Assembly (NCBI GenBank): GCA_000320545.1 | Contig: ADNK01001816.1 | Coordinates: 1 to 47,500, forward strand | Source: Bigelowiella natans CCMP2755 | Taxonomy: Eukaryota; Cercozoa; Chlorarachniophyceae | Direction: 5' to 3' | DNA length: 47,500 bases | Shown: one piece after another, positions 36,847 to 47,500 of the stretch | How the letters are laid out: each line of letters starts with the position of its first letter | Numbering within the stretch: the stretch's first letter is position 1 | Made by a program: the position numbers and the translations under genes | The notes under the pieces: model-generated | Seen by the model: only the letters and a program-made list of their open reading frames with translations | Told to the model about the DNA's origin: nothing | Database searches by the model: none

Positions 36847-37458
36847 GGTAGAGAAGATAATGAGAGCTAGGAAGGCTGCTATGAAGAATGGGAAGGTGCG
36901 AGGAGCTGTTATGATGGTGTTTAGTGGCGAAAGCCTCGTTTGGCGCGAAAGCGTTTGCTTTTTATACACTAAATTATATCGCTCACTTGTCATATATTGC
37001 TCAAAATCTCCTGCGTTTTCGTTGTCGTATTTTCCCAACCTTGGATTTAAAGTAATGACGGGGATTTTGTGGAGAAATTGGCGCAGTCGGAGTTTCTCTT
37101 GAGAAAAAGGGGTCTTTTCTTGAAAGAACAGTTTCAAAATACCGTACCCATATTCCTTTGTTGGTCAGTTTGAACATTTACACTAAATATTGCTGAATAA
37201 GAGGGAAAACGGCCTGTAAAACCTTATCGTCATCCCCTATCCTCATAGGAGCACGCACAGTAATGCGATCATATGATTGGAATGATGATGATGATGGGAC
37301 TTCTCCCCCTCTAACGCCAACCTACACTATTCGGTCATTACCACCTAAAACAGAATTTTAAAGATACGCTTGTAGTCCACTTTTCTCCCATCTTTCTACT
37401 TTTCGTAGGTAGCAAGGAGAATCTTTCCATATTTTTTCGTCAGGTTCGAGCGGGGGAA
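36847..37458. promoter_or_regulatory. divergent spacer between thymidine kinase and PB1 gene
   Basis: The two neighbours point away from each other, so promoters for both should lie here. The kinase frame stays open upstream to 37137, so a longer N-terminus with a hydrophobic stretch (FPFFIAAFLALIIF) is conceivable but not favoured. A GTCAG at about 37439-37443 may be a 3' splice site before the PB1 gene. No named element is recognised. Confidence 0.4.
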
Positions 37459-38245
37459 ATGAAAAAGCAAAAGTCTGTACCTATTCAAAGTCATCGCAAG
37501 GAAACCAAGACTATAAAAAACCAACAACATCGGATGTTGGAACTTATGTATGCGGTATTCTTCCTACATCTTCGTATGATATCACATACTCTTCTGGTTT
37601 CATATAAAACCTTTTTTCTTTTACAACAAGCTCCCTTCTCGTTCGCCCCGTCTGACGATATTTACTCGGCAAAATTACCGTTTGTAGGGTACAGTGCAGT
37701 ATGTAAATGTACCATCGGAACTAAGCTTTTCAGAACTTAGAGGCATTATCGCAACCTCGTTTCCCTCGGCACTTCGAAAGCTCACGATACGATGGTTAGA
37801 TGAAGAGAAAGAGGCAATTATAATACAGAACACAAGAGATCTTAAGGAGGTGATGTACAGTAACATGTATTACAAGCAGAAACTCTCGTTTCTCTGTTAC
37901 TTTTGGGTTATTTTGTTGATGTTTTAATGTGGTATGTTGCTCATCTACTACTAATAAAAGGCATTGGAAGCAAGTAAAGGTGAACTTGTAGCATCTGAGT
38001 CGAAGGTTAATGCGGTAGCGAAAGATAATCCGAGAGAGGATCATGATGCTTCAAACAAAGCCCACGAAGAAAGAAAGAAGAGGAAGCATCTGCCAAAAAA
38101 GCAAAGCATTATTGAAGTAGGGGAGAAGGAGAAGGAGGAAGCTCTTCGAATTGTTATCACCAACAGTAATTTTATTCATCACAAAAATCTTACTTACATA
38201 TTATCTAGAGGAGGACCAAAGAATCCGAAAAAAGAAGCCCGATAG
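37459..38245 (+). CDS. PB1-domain protein (boundaries uncertain)
   Basis: The exon ending at 37849 translates as VQYVNVPSELSFSELRGII, then FPSALRKLTIRWLDEE and QNTRDLKEAL. This is a PB1 domain: a basic-leaning first strand and an acidic OPCA-like motif (WLDEEKEAIII with DLKE), used for head-to-tail protein pairing. The next exon (from 37961) joins in phase 0 and is a charged, Lys/Glu-rich helix (HEERKKRKHLPKKQ). The N-terminal exon starts at ATG 37459 with a basic stretch, but its splice to the PB1 exon is ambiguous. The frame closes at 38243-38245; alternatively a donor in ALRI|GT near 38150 leads to an alanine/proline-rich exon at about 38348-38470. The membrane-protein exons starting at 38571 follow on the same strand and might belong to the same transcript; the phases I tested do not join, so I list them separately. 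Confidence 0.6.
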
Positions 38246-38570
38246 ATCGTTCGATTCTTCATTTCTAACTATTTTCCATAAGCTTCCTCTCTCACTTTTC
38301 TTACCAGCTTCCCTGTAGTAAATCAATTTTTATGTGAATAAATAGAGGCAGCAGCGCCAGCAGCACCGAGCTTTGGAATGAGGCTATCTCAACCTTTGAA
38401 AACCCTATTGAACACCCTTGACCCGACCTGCTCCTCCACCCCCTCTTCCACCTCCTTATTGCCACCAAGGTCTTTATGCAATCAACTATAATAACTTCAA
38501 GACAACTGCAAAGCCATAATTATATCCATCTCCTCCTACCCATAGTCAGAATATCCCATCAGCAGAGGGA

Positions 38571-39612
38571 ATGGAAAACAAAATGGAAAGAGAAGAGGGG
38601 AAAGGAGGAGGAGGAAAACGATATGGAGAAAAGAAGCAGCATATATTTGAATTCAAAGGAAAGGGAAAGCTTGAAGAGGCATTGGTAGCGAAAAGAGGAG
38701 AAGGAAATATATCTCTCAGGCCTAGTTTGACTACGAATACTGCTACTAATACTACGATGGTTGCAAGTAGGTAAGTGACACTGCTAATGATGATGATAAT
38801 ATCCATGGCAATATTGCATACTGTACGATGAGGATGATGGTCGAAGCATAATATGTTTTAATATTAGCGCCGTTGACAAAATTGAAAAGGGATTATGATG
38901 ATGACGACGACTTTTTTTGAATTATTTCTGATGTATATGCCTTATCTCTTCTCATGAAAGGACGGAAAACAACTGTCTCACTCACTCTCACTCACGGTAT
39001 GATAACACGGACAGCAACGATGGAAATGTTTCTCCCATGGGGATGGGGGTAGCACAAGTGGAAAGGTGGAGGAATGCAGTGATGAAAGGTAATGGCAATA
39101 ACGGAGTAGCTATTCTCCTTGCACCCTCTTCGCACTTCGATTCGTCTGCTATCAACATATTCATGACCATGGCCATGTAGCTAGTAGTGCCACTGCTGAA
39201 CACCATCGTATTTACGATATGTTAAATATGCTACTGCTGCTGCTGCTGCTACTACTACTACTGCAGGGATTATCGCAGTGCCAATGCTCTCTCTAATCCT
39301 CCTTCCGTGTGTAATACTACACTAGAAAAGTAGAAAAACGAAGGAAGATATTAGATAATGAAGCAACCTGTTACTACTCTTGCTGCTACAAAACACTGAA
39401 ATGAATTAACGAATGAATGAATGATGAGCTTCAACACTATGTAATAAATGAAGATAAGTTTGTGTTTTATATCATATTAGTAAATATTAATGGATAGTAG
39501 ATGTTCTCCTAATCTTCTCCACATACTTCTAATTGATCGAATTTGTCACTGCTACTGTTTGAATATATGTGTGGGTTGGAAGATGTTTTTCGGCATTCCT
39601 GTGGCTTTTCCG

Positions 39613-39645
<33 letters not shown>

Positions 39646-40069
39646 AGTAGTAGTAGTAGTAGTAGTACCACATCAGTTACCTCTCACTGGAATGATTAAT
39701 ATAATCACAAATTGTATTCACTAGTTCATCCATCTATTCATCAATATCACCATCTTCTTCTTCTTCTGTCGCTCGTTGTTACCACCAATACTACTTCTAC
39801 TACTGACTTGAAGCTTAGTCTCTTCATCTTCTTCCCACTCATTCATCAAAATCTTAAAAACCTTTCATTTTTCCGTAAGGTTATTCAATTTATTTATATA
39901 TCTAATTATTCTTTACCTCCCCCTCCAATGTTCATGATTGGAAATAATACAGATATTTCATCATAAAATTGGCAAAAAGAAGAAATAACAGCAAGTTAGC
40001 CCTGGTGAGTTCTTAGTTCCTTTACATAACAAATGTGGTGATTTAGCAACAAAATTCATATTCTATGTC

Positions 40070-40123
<54 letters not shown>

Positions 40124-40659
40124 TAAAAGACACTGTGAAACACGATTCCTTAATCCTTGGTTGTATTTCACCCTTCCCTTATCTGTCCGTCTGGTTCTCC
40201 TCTCCTTCCTCCTCATTCTCCTTCTTTGATTCTTTGCTGTGCTGTTATAGGTGCTTGTGCTTTCATTATATCCATTTGGCCCAGTTATAGAGCTTTTAGT
40301 CGTTATCCTTCTACTTGTTTTAATCCCGTAATGATAAAGACAAATCAACAGTATCATGTTGTTGTTGCCAACAACAGCATGTAAATACACATTTATGCGA
40401 ATGATACACCTGTGCACACACGTCGTTATAATAAATTAGGATTTAGGGTTTTTATGGTTTACTTCACACCCGTACTTACACTACGTGGTGTAGACATTGA
40501 TTTTACTACTGTTGTAATTCTTCGCAGGTTGTGGATTCCAGTTGGTAGTTTTCTATTTGGTACATCAGCTGGGATTGGACTCACTTTCTTCTTAGCTTCC
40601 TCAACAGTAAAAACTATTCATAAAATCTTTTGAAGATCCTCATATTCATGCACGCCTTC

Positions 40660-40697
<38 letters not shown>

Positions 40698-40831
40698 TTA
40701 CATGTTTAATAGTGGGGAAGTATAAATACATCATCATCATCATCATCATCATCATCACCATTCTCGCTTTCATGATCTCCTCCCCCCCCCTTCTCCCTTT
40801 CTCTTTCTCTTCATCTCTTTGCACACATATA

Positions 40832-40874
<43 letters not shown>

Positions 40875-41297
40875 AAGAATGGAGCTGGTATATTAGCAAT
40901 GCCTCTGTTGGTAACGGCAAGTGCGGGCCTGTGGTTCGGTATAGGTATATTATTATTCTTAATATTTTTGGTTATTACATCAACGATTACGATCTGCTAA
41001 CAGCAGCAGCCATGCTGTTGTGAGCGGCTGCATGTAAGTATACAACTAATAATGCAAATTGATAAGGAATGGGCCTTCTTTAGATTCTACTGATAATGAC
41101 ATTATTAATCAGGAATGGGTCTTTCGAGCTTACTGATAATCACCCTCATCCCTGTATCTAGCTTGCTGGTAGCCAAACAACATAACACCAATAGCAATAG
41201 AGAAGTACTCATTGCAAATAGAATAATTGAAGACTATTCAAACAACCAAATTTTGTCAATTCAAATCCAAAGGGATAGAAATAAAATGAGATCATAA
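38571..41297 (+). CDS. polytopic membrane protein of unknown family
   Basis: Nine exons join in frame: 38571-38770, 38961-39088, 39267-39310, 39583-39611, 39992-40004, 40251-40327, 40528-40606, 40878-40944 and 41113-41297, giving 273 residues. The first 110 residues are soluble and charged (MENKMEREEGKGGGG). After them come hydrophobic segments: GIIAVPMLSLILLP with FFGIPVAFP, then VIELLVVILLLVLIP, FLFGTSAGIGLTFFLASS, GILAMPLLVTASAGLWFG and SLLIITLIPVSSLLVA, so four to six membrane passes. Hydrophobic pieces with Gly/Pro kinks continue smoothly across eight splice junctions, which supports the chain. One exon is only 13 nt (39992-40004). Introns carry AGT, TC/TG, TA, ATC and TG microsatellites. 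I do not recognise the family, and a fusion with the upstream PB1 gene is possible. Confidence 0.72.
39616..39667. repeat. (AGT)n repeat
   Basis: About 16 AGT triplets with one slip, starting right after the GTGAGT donor at 39612 in the membrane-protein gene, so the donor itself is nearly continuous with the repeat. Confidence 0.85.
40074..40124. repeat. compound (TC)n(TG)n microsatellite
   Basis: About 16 TC units followed by about 10 TG units in the intron between exons 39992-40004 and 40251-40327. Confidence 0.88.
40661..40870. repeat. cluster of (TA)n, (ATC)n and (TG)n microsatellites
   Basis: One intron holds TA at 40661-40691, ATC at about 40730-40755 and TG at about 40833-40870. The TG run ends seven nt before the exon starting at 40878. 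Confidence 0.88.
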
Positions 41298-41339
41298 AAG
41301 CTGTGCACCCTTCGCTATTGAAATCATCAACAGACTTAT

Positions 41340-41381
<42 letters not shown>

Positions 41382-42592
41382 TCTATCTATCTATCTATCT
41401 ATCTATCTCTCTTTCTCTCTTCATCATTTAATAAGTTTCCTCTTTGGATGCCACTCTGCTGTACCTCTTGGTATCTATTGCTGCCTGCTCTTCATTTTGG
41501 TAACAATTATCAACATTTTCACTCTCGTCGCTAGTTGCAACACCTACCACTTTAAGCCCTCAATGTCTACAAACACACACACTCATTCACTTACTCGGTG
41601 AACAATGACAACATTGCATTACTTCAATTGCTTACTATATGATTATGAAAATGGCACACAATGATGATGGTGACCATGGTGGTGATTAGCTCGAGGTAGC
41701 AATATGTGTGATTTACGCTACTCATTGCCATCGATGTGTTGGTCAAAAATGATGCGCGCCATGTCTAAATCAACTTACTCATTTTTGCATTGTGTCTTTG
41801 ATATTCCAATTAGATCTAATAGAAGAAGCTGGATGGGATGATTTTCTGATATTTGTTTGGATGGAAATACTGAAAAGAATGAAAAGGCTCACATCATTGT
41901 GTGAGTTTGAGTTCAACTTGTAATGAATGACATTAAGAGGCACATGCCATCACACGACATGTCAATGTGAGCGTAGCGGTGCACAATGACACATGGACGT
42001 TGCAATGCATGTCAAGGCTAGCAGCGACAAATGTGCACACATGTCATGCAAATCGCTGCCATGTGTGTTTTGCTATGCGCTCATAACAATTTTGACAAAT
42101 GCTTCGTGCGCGATTGACGAGTACTTCCACGTAGCGACTAGACATCGCGCCGGTAAATATTTACTATGAGAGCATGATGACCATCAACGATTCATTGTCT
42201 AGCCAAAGCTCAGTGCTTTTATCGACTCTCTATTTGTCCAGATGTGCACAACGACAAAAGCCTTTCAGTTTAGTATTACATATTTTCGTCCTGTTCACCA
42301 TCGTTGCCAAGGCAGTGAAGGCCACGCCCGTATAGAGGTCCACCATCGGACAACCAAAACAACAACTAGCAAGCGCCAGGACCACTTGATCAAGAAGTCA
42401 AATATGGCAAATATCCATGCTACCAGCGCGAATAGTCTTCCTATCAAAGTGGCCTATCAACACAACACAAAATGAAAGATTCACATCATATAAAAATCAT
42501 CCAGCAAATGATGTCTGCAAACATACCCATTTCACAATTACATGGTGTTATACTGGTTGACATCTACACAGCAAATACCATATTATTCTATA
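41298..42592. other. convergent intergenic region with microsatellite and block F
   Basis: A compound CT/CA/TATC repeat lies at about 41340-41410. Ordinary AT-rich DNA follows, then about 41930-42230 shows the TGCA/CATG-rich vocabulary of the other blocks (ACATGTCATGC, GCACACATGTCATGC). Open frames here, including 42242-42475 and the left half of 42472-42945, lack domains; the latter is antisense to the coiled-coil gene. Confidence 0.45.
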
Positions 42593-43488
42593 TTATGCTA
42601 GTGGCGATGTTACTTGAGGCTCAGCTTTCTCCTTCAATTTGTCCACCCTTTGGCGGATCGTCTCCAATTCTTTTCTCACCCCTTCGTATTTCTCCTAGTC
42701 AAGTAGCAGCAAGGCGAAATAAGGAGAATAAGAACACGGAATCGAGAGTTTTCCGTCAATTATCTCGATATTCTGCCACAAGAGGATCAGATTCAAAATC
42801 GTACGAAAGAGGAAGGGAGCGATTAGAGTGTGGGTCCACAAATGCAACAAGTACTTGGTGTGATTTGATCAATTTGAATGTCTCTATAGATTGGCTGGCT
42901 TTAAGGGTGGAGACTTCCGTTCGAAGCTGTTCAACTTCAGACTAATTCGGGGAGGAAAGAAGATGAACGACATAACAAGAAAAGAAACTTGAAACCATCT
43001 GAAAACACTGCAAAATCTCTTTCTTAAAGTACAAAAGGAGCCATTATTTACAATATAGCGTGTCTGAGTACACCGCCATGGTAACATATTTATCGCACGG
43101 CTTGCCACACACTCACCTTGAGGTCTTTATTCTTGGGTATCCCATTTACAGACATACTTCCGCTATTTATACCGCGATCAGGAGCTGAATAAGAATCTGA
43201 TGCTGCGCCCCCCCCTCTTCTTGACGGTGGTGCTGGAGAAGTGCGTCCGGAAAACCAACCAAAACTGGGCGTGTTAGATACGACATCGTCTTCTCCCCTC
43301 ATACTGCAGTCATCAGGTGCGCCCTTATTGTTTGAGTTTCCATCGCCGACTCCATTCCCGAATGATCCATGAAGGCCCCCTCTTTCTTTCCCAGGCTGGG
43401 AGATGAGAATTAATGTCGGGATTGCCAGGGCGGCGAGATAAGCAGCAATGCCACGATGAACACTTCTGTTCCACTTCTTAGTTCTCAT
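42593..43488 (-). CDS. small single-pass membrane coiled-coil protein
   Basis: Three minus-strand exons (43488-43117, 42941-42855, 42694-42593), all phase 0, give 186 residues. It starts MRTKKWNRSVHRG, a basic cytosolic-style head, followed by one hydrophobic segment, IAAYLAALAIPTLILI (about residues 14-29), then an unstructured Gly/Ser/Asn/Pro-rich middle. Exons 2 and 3 form a heptad-rich coiled coil: SEVEQLRTEVSTLKASQ, then EKYEGVRKELETIRQRVDKL. The frame has no other upstream ATG before the next in-frame stop. Its plan (basic head, one membrane span, low complexity, coiled coil) mirrors the gene at 1532, without shared sequence. It is antisense to a chance open frame at 42472-42945. Function unknown. 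Confidence 0.7.
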
Positions 43489-43825
43489 GGAAATAGGACT
43501 ACGTTTATTTAATTCCTCATAGGAACAAATTAAGTCTTCTGTCACTCAAATCCCTCAGTTCGGAAGCCTTGTGGCGGTTGGCAGCCATTATTCGTGGAGC
43601 ATGTGATCATTCAACAAGTAGCTTAATCGCGTCTTGCCAATGAGCATGTCGCTGTGATTAAACCCCATTGAAAACTCACAATTTCATGAATGTTTTTGCG
43701 TCCTCATAGAAATGATGTCGTAGGTCTGAAATGTCCTGTAATCCTGAAAGAGCACATCGTGTTCGTGGAGTTCAATCTGGTCCAGACTCATTAATTTTTC
43801 TCAACTCCATCTGTGCTCCCTCCTT
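43489..43825. promoter_or_regulatory. divergent spacer
   Basis: A 337-nt gap between the coiled-coil gene (-) and the LRR gene (+), so it should contain both promoters. I see no TATA-like box or other named site. Confidence 0.35.
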
Positions 43826-45055
43826 ATGGGATCATCAACAAGTTCCACTCTCGTAAAAGAGGCAAAACGGACGAAAAAACTTCAAGGCTCTGGGAAGGGG
43901 CTAACAGTTATACCCACTGGCGCCTTCAAGATTGTGGGCCTCGAAGAAGTGTGGCTGCAAGATAATGATTTATCATCTCTGCCGGCACACCACATAGGCT
44001 CTTGGGACTCGATCGAGTTGCTGTATCTTCTAAATAATAAAAAAATATCGTGTTTACCGAAGGAAGTAGGAAAATGGACTAAACTCCAGGAACTCAATTT
44101 AAGCAACACCGCGCTCAGCTCCTTGCCAGCGGAGACAAAAAACTGGAGGGACCTACGGCAATTATATTTGAATAATATTCCTAGTTTGAAAGCACTTCCT
44201 GCCTCATCAGTGGGAGCGTGGACCAAGCTAAAGGTGACGATGTCAGAGTTTGATATTCTGAATGGATTAGAGAATCAGTATGTTGCTCAATATAATGGTA
44301 CTTTTCTAAAACCGATGAACCCTAACGAATCCTGGAACATGCCACATTACTGATCAACTTAGGTACTTCATATCAACGGTTGCACATTGTCTAGTCTTCC
44401 AGAGAGTATTAGCTCTCTTTCAGAACTCACAATGGTTGCTCTAAACGGCAATTCCTTCGAGTCGCTCCCACGGGGCATTGGCAAATGGACCAAAGTTGAA
44501 AAAATGTTTCTTAACGATTGTAAAAGCCTCCATCAGCTTCCAGAGAGTATAAGTGGCATGGAATCACTAGAGAAACTATACATAAATAACTCGGGCTTGA
44601 CTTCCCTTCCAAAATCAATTGGAGCTCTTTCAAAGTTATCGGAACTATACGTAACGAATAATAACATTGATGCGATTCCCGAGTCCATTTCCCATTGTCA
44701 ATCTCTCGGGAAATTGTACGTCAACGAAAACTCTGCTCTGAAACACATCCCGGAGGACCTTGCCAAAGTCGGCACAATTGAGATTGTTCATGCGAGCAAT
44801 TGCAATTTGAGCAGTGTTTTTAAATCCTTCAAGGCGTTGAAGAATCTCAAGTTTTTTCACGTATCAGGAAATAAAATTACAACCCTACCTGATGACATAA
44901 TAGAACTAAAGCAGCTCCGTGTTTTTGATGTGAAAGATAATCCACTCTCCCCTGGAGCAGATGCTCTTGCTATAAAAGTAAACAGCAGTCTTATATCTGC
45001 CTGGACTTTTGGGAGCAACGGCAGCAGCAGCAACGTAGAAAAAAAGAAATCATAA
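43826..45055 (+). CDS. leucine-rich-repeat protein, possibly N-myristoylated
   Basis: Two exons (43826-44233 and 44363-45055), phase 0, give 366 residues. After the head come about twelve LRRs of the SHOC2/PIRL-like type with consensus LxxLxLxxNxLxxLPxxI: for example LEEVWLQDNDLSSLP, LQELNLSNTALSSLP, LEKLYINNSGLTSLP and LSELYVTNNNIDAIP. The repeats fill almost the whole chain, without a signal peptide or membrane span. It begins MGSSTSS, a good N-myristoylation motif (Gly2, Ser6), so membrane tethering as an intracellular scaffold or signalling protein is inferred. The tail is Ser/Gly/Lys-rich (EKKKS). If the single intron were kept, an early stop would follow at 44351-44353. Confidence 0.88.
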
Positions 45056-45965
45056 GAACTTGTGTGAAAACGTACTGATATACTGAATATATAAAGGCTA
45101 TTCACATGTTCAATCATTCTCAACACATTGTTGCACATGATGACTATGGAAAGTCAAATAGTGCTAGCAGCGTACATGATGGTTCGAATATTTGCACTTG
45201 CGCAGATGATCAATCGCCGACTTACAAGCACATTACTAGATTACCATGCTTGCATGGCCTAATAATCGCGAAAAGTGTGGGCACAGCTAGACAGCGTTAC
45301 ACAGCGCACCATTCTAGCATTGCATACGCGACAATTGCGCTAATAATCACCGATAGCTGGTAGCTATTATTCTAGCTATGTACCATGGCTTCGATCAAAG
45401 AATGTGCTATGCACACTCACTCTCGTAGATCAATTGCACACAGCATGCACGCTCCCTCCCACACTGCATGTAGCTGATCGCATAGGTTTCATTCCACCTA
45501 CACTGTATATGGTATGTGATACATGCTAATCTAGGAAGCATTATGAACGAACCAAATCTGGACAACTAGACAAGGCTGTCGTACGGTAAGAATATCATCA
45601 TATGCTACATATGATAAATCCAGCATGCAAACACAACGAATCTGTAGCATTCCGTAGATGAGATACAACCGTAGCAGCAGGTAAATTATGCTTGTGCATC
45701 TTATTATGACTGCTACACTTGCTAACAGCATGTTGCATTTCTCCCTATATTCTGCACCTAATAATACCCCATGAGAAGTGACAATTCGTTTCTAAAACGA
45801 AATAAATTGATAGATTTAGATAGGTTATAACTAATCAGTGTCATCCTGCTACTGCTGATTTGGTAAGTAAGCTAGCTACTGGTATTGAGTAAATGGTAGG
45901 GAACATGACTTAAAGTGACAATAATGGAGGCATTTCTGGGTAGGGAGAGATGAAGAGATTTGTGC

Positions 45966-46006
<41 letters not shown>

Positions 46007-46181
46007 GTAGATTCTTATCATCACAGCCGTGCAACTGTAGCGTTGTGAAAATATTGAATGAAACTGCATGGAAAGATCATCATATTGTCGGCACACAGCA
46101 GCAAACACAAAGCTGGGATGAATGTTGGCCCTCTCCAATCATTTATCGTAGTATCTATCAACATCCTCTTCCTCACAAGAC
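45056..46181. other. convergent intergenic region including block G
   Basis: About 45110-45720 repeats the CTAG/TGCA/GCATGC vocabulary (TAGCTGGTAGCTATTATTCTAGCTATG near 45353 is partly palindromic). A (TA)n run sits at about 45969-46002, near the transporter 3' end. No gene is supported. Confidence 0.45.
45969..46002. repeat. (TA)n microsatellite
   Basis: About 17 TA units downstream of the transporter stop codon on its strand. Confidence 0.88.
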
Positions 46182-46762
46182 TTAACCCATCTGTGCAAGC
46201 ATTGCAGCACCAATGATAAGGGATATAAGCGCACATGCAAACAGAGCGCCAACTGCAGGGCGAGATACATTGATATCTTGGAAAAACACAACACCCCAAA
46301 CCTGAAAGAAAGAGGAGCACGAGCAACAGCAGCACAACAACAACAACAACAACCCATTAAAACCACAAAGAACCAGTAGTGAGTGACATCGACGATCTGT
46401 CATCGTCAATATGGCCGTCTCTCGTGACTTGTGTAACATATTTATTGTGATGATTCATCATCATCATTATCATCATCGATGGCACTACATGGCAGTAGTA
46501 CCGCTGCCACTAATATGCCTGTTTGCACAAGTGGGAACCCTATAGACATGCCCAAGTGCTAAGTAGTTATAGTAGCAGTAGCAATTGACATCATTATTCT
46601 AGTATTATTGATGATCATGATGGTGCTGATAGTCGTGCAAAGCTCTCACACACAGACACAATCAACGAGTAAAATAATGTTCCTAACTGAGAGATCATTA
46701 TTTACCACAATCATAATCATCATCATCATCATCATTATCATCATAACAAACAAGCACACACA

Positions 46763-46799
<37 letters not shown>

Positions 46800-46830
46800 A
46801 CACATACACACACATACACACTCACACAAC

Positions 46831-46867
<37 letters not shown>

Positions 46868-47180
46868 CATCACCGGTAGTATATCATTAATATCAACATC
46901 GAAGACTATCAAACGTCATTCAAGTTTGAATGTTCTGCGACTACCACACTAACTACTACTACAACTAGAGAAACTAACACATCTCCTTCTTCTTCTTCTT
47001 CTTCTTCTTCTTCTTCTTCTACCTTGGTAGCATGCACAGAGAGAAAATTTCCCATCGCCCAAATCTTCGTGAAGGTGATGATGGTGGTGATGGGGGTGAT
47101 GGGGGTGGGGGTGGAGGGAACGAAAGCAAGTGAGGAAGAGAGGACAACGCGTGTACATAAATGATATCATCATTATTATA

Positions 47181-47212
<32 letters not shown>

Positions 47213-47262
47213 GCTTAGTAGATATTGTGTTTACAAACAGCATCGTGACTACTACTTACATA

Positions 47263-47294
<32 letters not shown>

Positions 47295-47500
47295 CGCGTA
47301 TAAAATGAATAATAGATACACATACCGTCCCTGTGATGCCTCCTGGAGTGACTGCTCTGCAAAGCTTCCTCATAAATCGATCATTAGGAGCACGTAAGTC
47401 TCCAGCATTGCCATGTTGGTCAGGCAGCACCTCTCCCTGGAGGTGTTCTCTTACGTAAGCAAAGAGGAGGAGGAATGGAGCCGTGAGCAAAGAGGCAAAG
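46182..47500 (-). CDS. multi-pass transporter of the drug/metabolite (TMEM144/GRP-like) type, 5' end beyond window
   Basis: Three exons are visible on the minus strand. The rightmost (from the window edge to 47326) reads FASLLTAPFLLLFAYVREHL, then a polar loop and a phase-0 donor. Exon 46539-46502 reads FPLVQTGILVAA and joins in phase 0 to 46301-46182, VWGVVFFQDI, then VGALFACALISLIIGAAMLA and a stop. The pair PLVQTGILVAAVWGVVFFQD is the typical next-to-last helix of the drug/metabolite transporter superfamily (compare the LWGIFxFKE pattern), and the last helix ends the protein, as in that fold. Sugar or nucleotide-sugar substrates are possible, but the substrate cannot be read. Exons between 46540 and 47325 may be missing from this model because repeats fill that stretch. 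The gene continues past 47500. Confidence 0.6.
46718..46866. repeat. (ATC)n, (CA)n and (TA)n microsatellite cluster
   Basis: ATC at about 46718-46742, CA with CATA interruptions at 46755-46823, and TA at 46832-46866, all inside the transporter gene span. Confidence 0.88.
46985..47295. repeat. (CTT)n, (TTA)n and (TA)n microsatellites
   Basis: CTT at 46985-47021, TTA at about 47183-47212 and TA at 47266-47295. A G-rich GGTGAT tract lies between them (47075-47115). They fill what is probably an intron left of the exon at 47326. Confidence 0.85.

Noticed and set aside
39616-39667. AGT tandem array considered as CRISPR or minisatellite
   Set aside because: A simple trinucleotide run without spacers, inside a eukaryotic intron.
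42472-42945. 157-codon open frame on the plus strand
   Set aside because: Antisense to a well-supported coiled-coil gene whose exons join in phase and form heptads.

Overview
The window is nuclear DNA from an intron-rich eukaryote, roughly 40% GC, crowded with microsatellites. Genes were rebuilt by joining open exons at GT-AG (rarely GC-AG) boundaries and checking that every junction keeps the reading frame. The best clue to the organism is a peroxidase (29097-34081). Its N-terminus reads as an ER-type signal peptide, then a transit-peptide-like stretch, then a twin-arginine thylakoid signal. This points to an alga with a complex (secondary) plastid. No Phe is seen at the signal-peptide cleavage region, and introns are very dense, so a chlorarachniophyte-like alga is my favoured inference. 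A cryptophyte, haptophyte or stramenopile cannot be excluded from sequence alone.

Layout, left to right. A single-pass membrane coiled-coil protein (1532-3597, +). A plasma-membrane-type P3A proton ATPase cut into about 53 exons in 6.4 kb (5146-11504, +). A class V PLP aminotransferase (12170-14700, -). A long multi-exon nuclear-looking protein with a Tudor-like end (15069-19626, +). A C2H2 zinc-finger protein with polyglutamine (22603-24219, +). A protein with repeated SH3/KOW-like modules (25964-27837, -). The 3' end of an unrecognised gene (27950-28297, -). The plastid peroxidase (29097-34081, +, 18 exons). A type II thymidine kinase (35319-36846, -). A PB1-domain protein (from 37459, +). 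A polytopic membrane protein (38571-41297, +). A small membrane coiled-coil protein (42593-43488, -). A leucine-rich-repeat protein (43826-45055, +). The 3' part of a drug/metabolite-type transporter that runs off the right edge (46182 onward, -).

The genes do not form a pathway or operon; they are independent nuclear genes. Gene structure differs sharply between neighbours. The ATPase has dozens of 50-95 nt introns and tiny exons. The peroxidase has fewer but much longer introns filled with ATC/TGA, TA and CA microsatellites. The zinc-finger, KOW-like and LRR genes have one intron each. Several intergenic stretches (about 3.9-5.0, 11.6-12.2, 19.9-20.6, 25.1-25.9, 34.1-35.2, 41.9-42.2 and 45.1-45.7 kb) share an odd vocabulary rich in CTAG, TGCA, CATG and ACGT palindromes. 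Two of them share an exact 20-nt word, suggesting an old dispersed repeat family.
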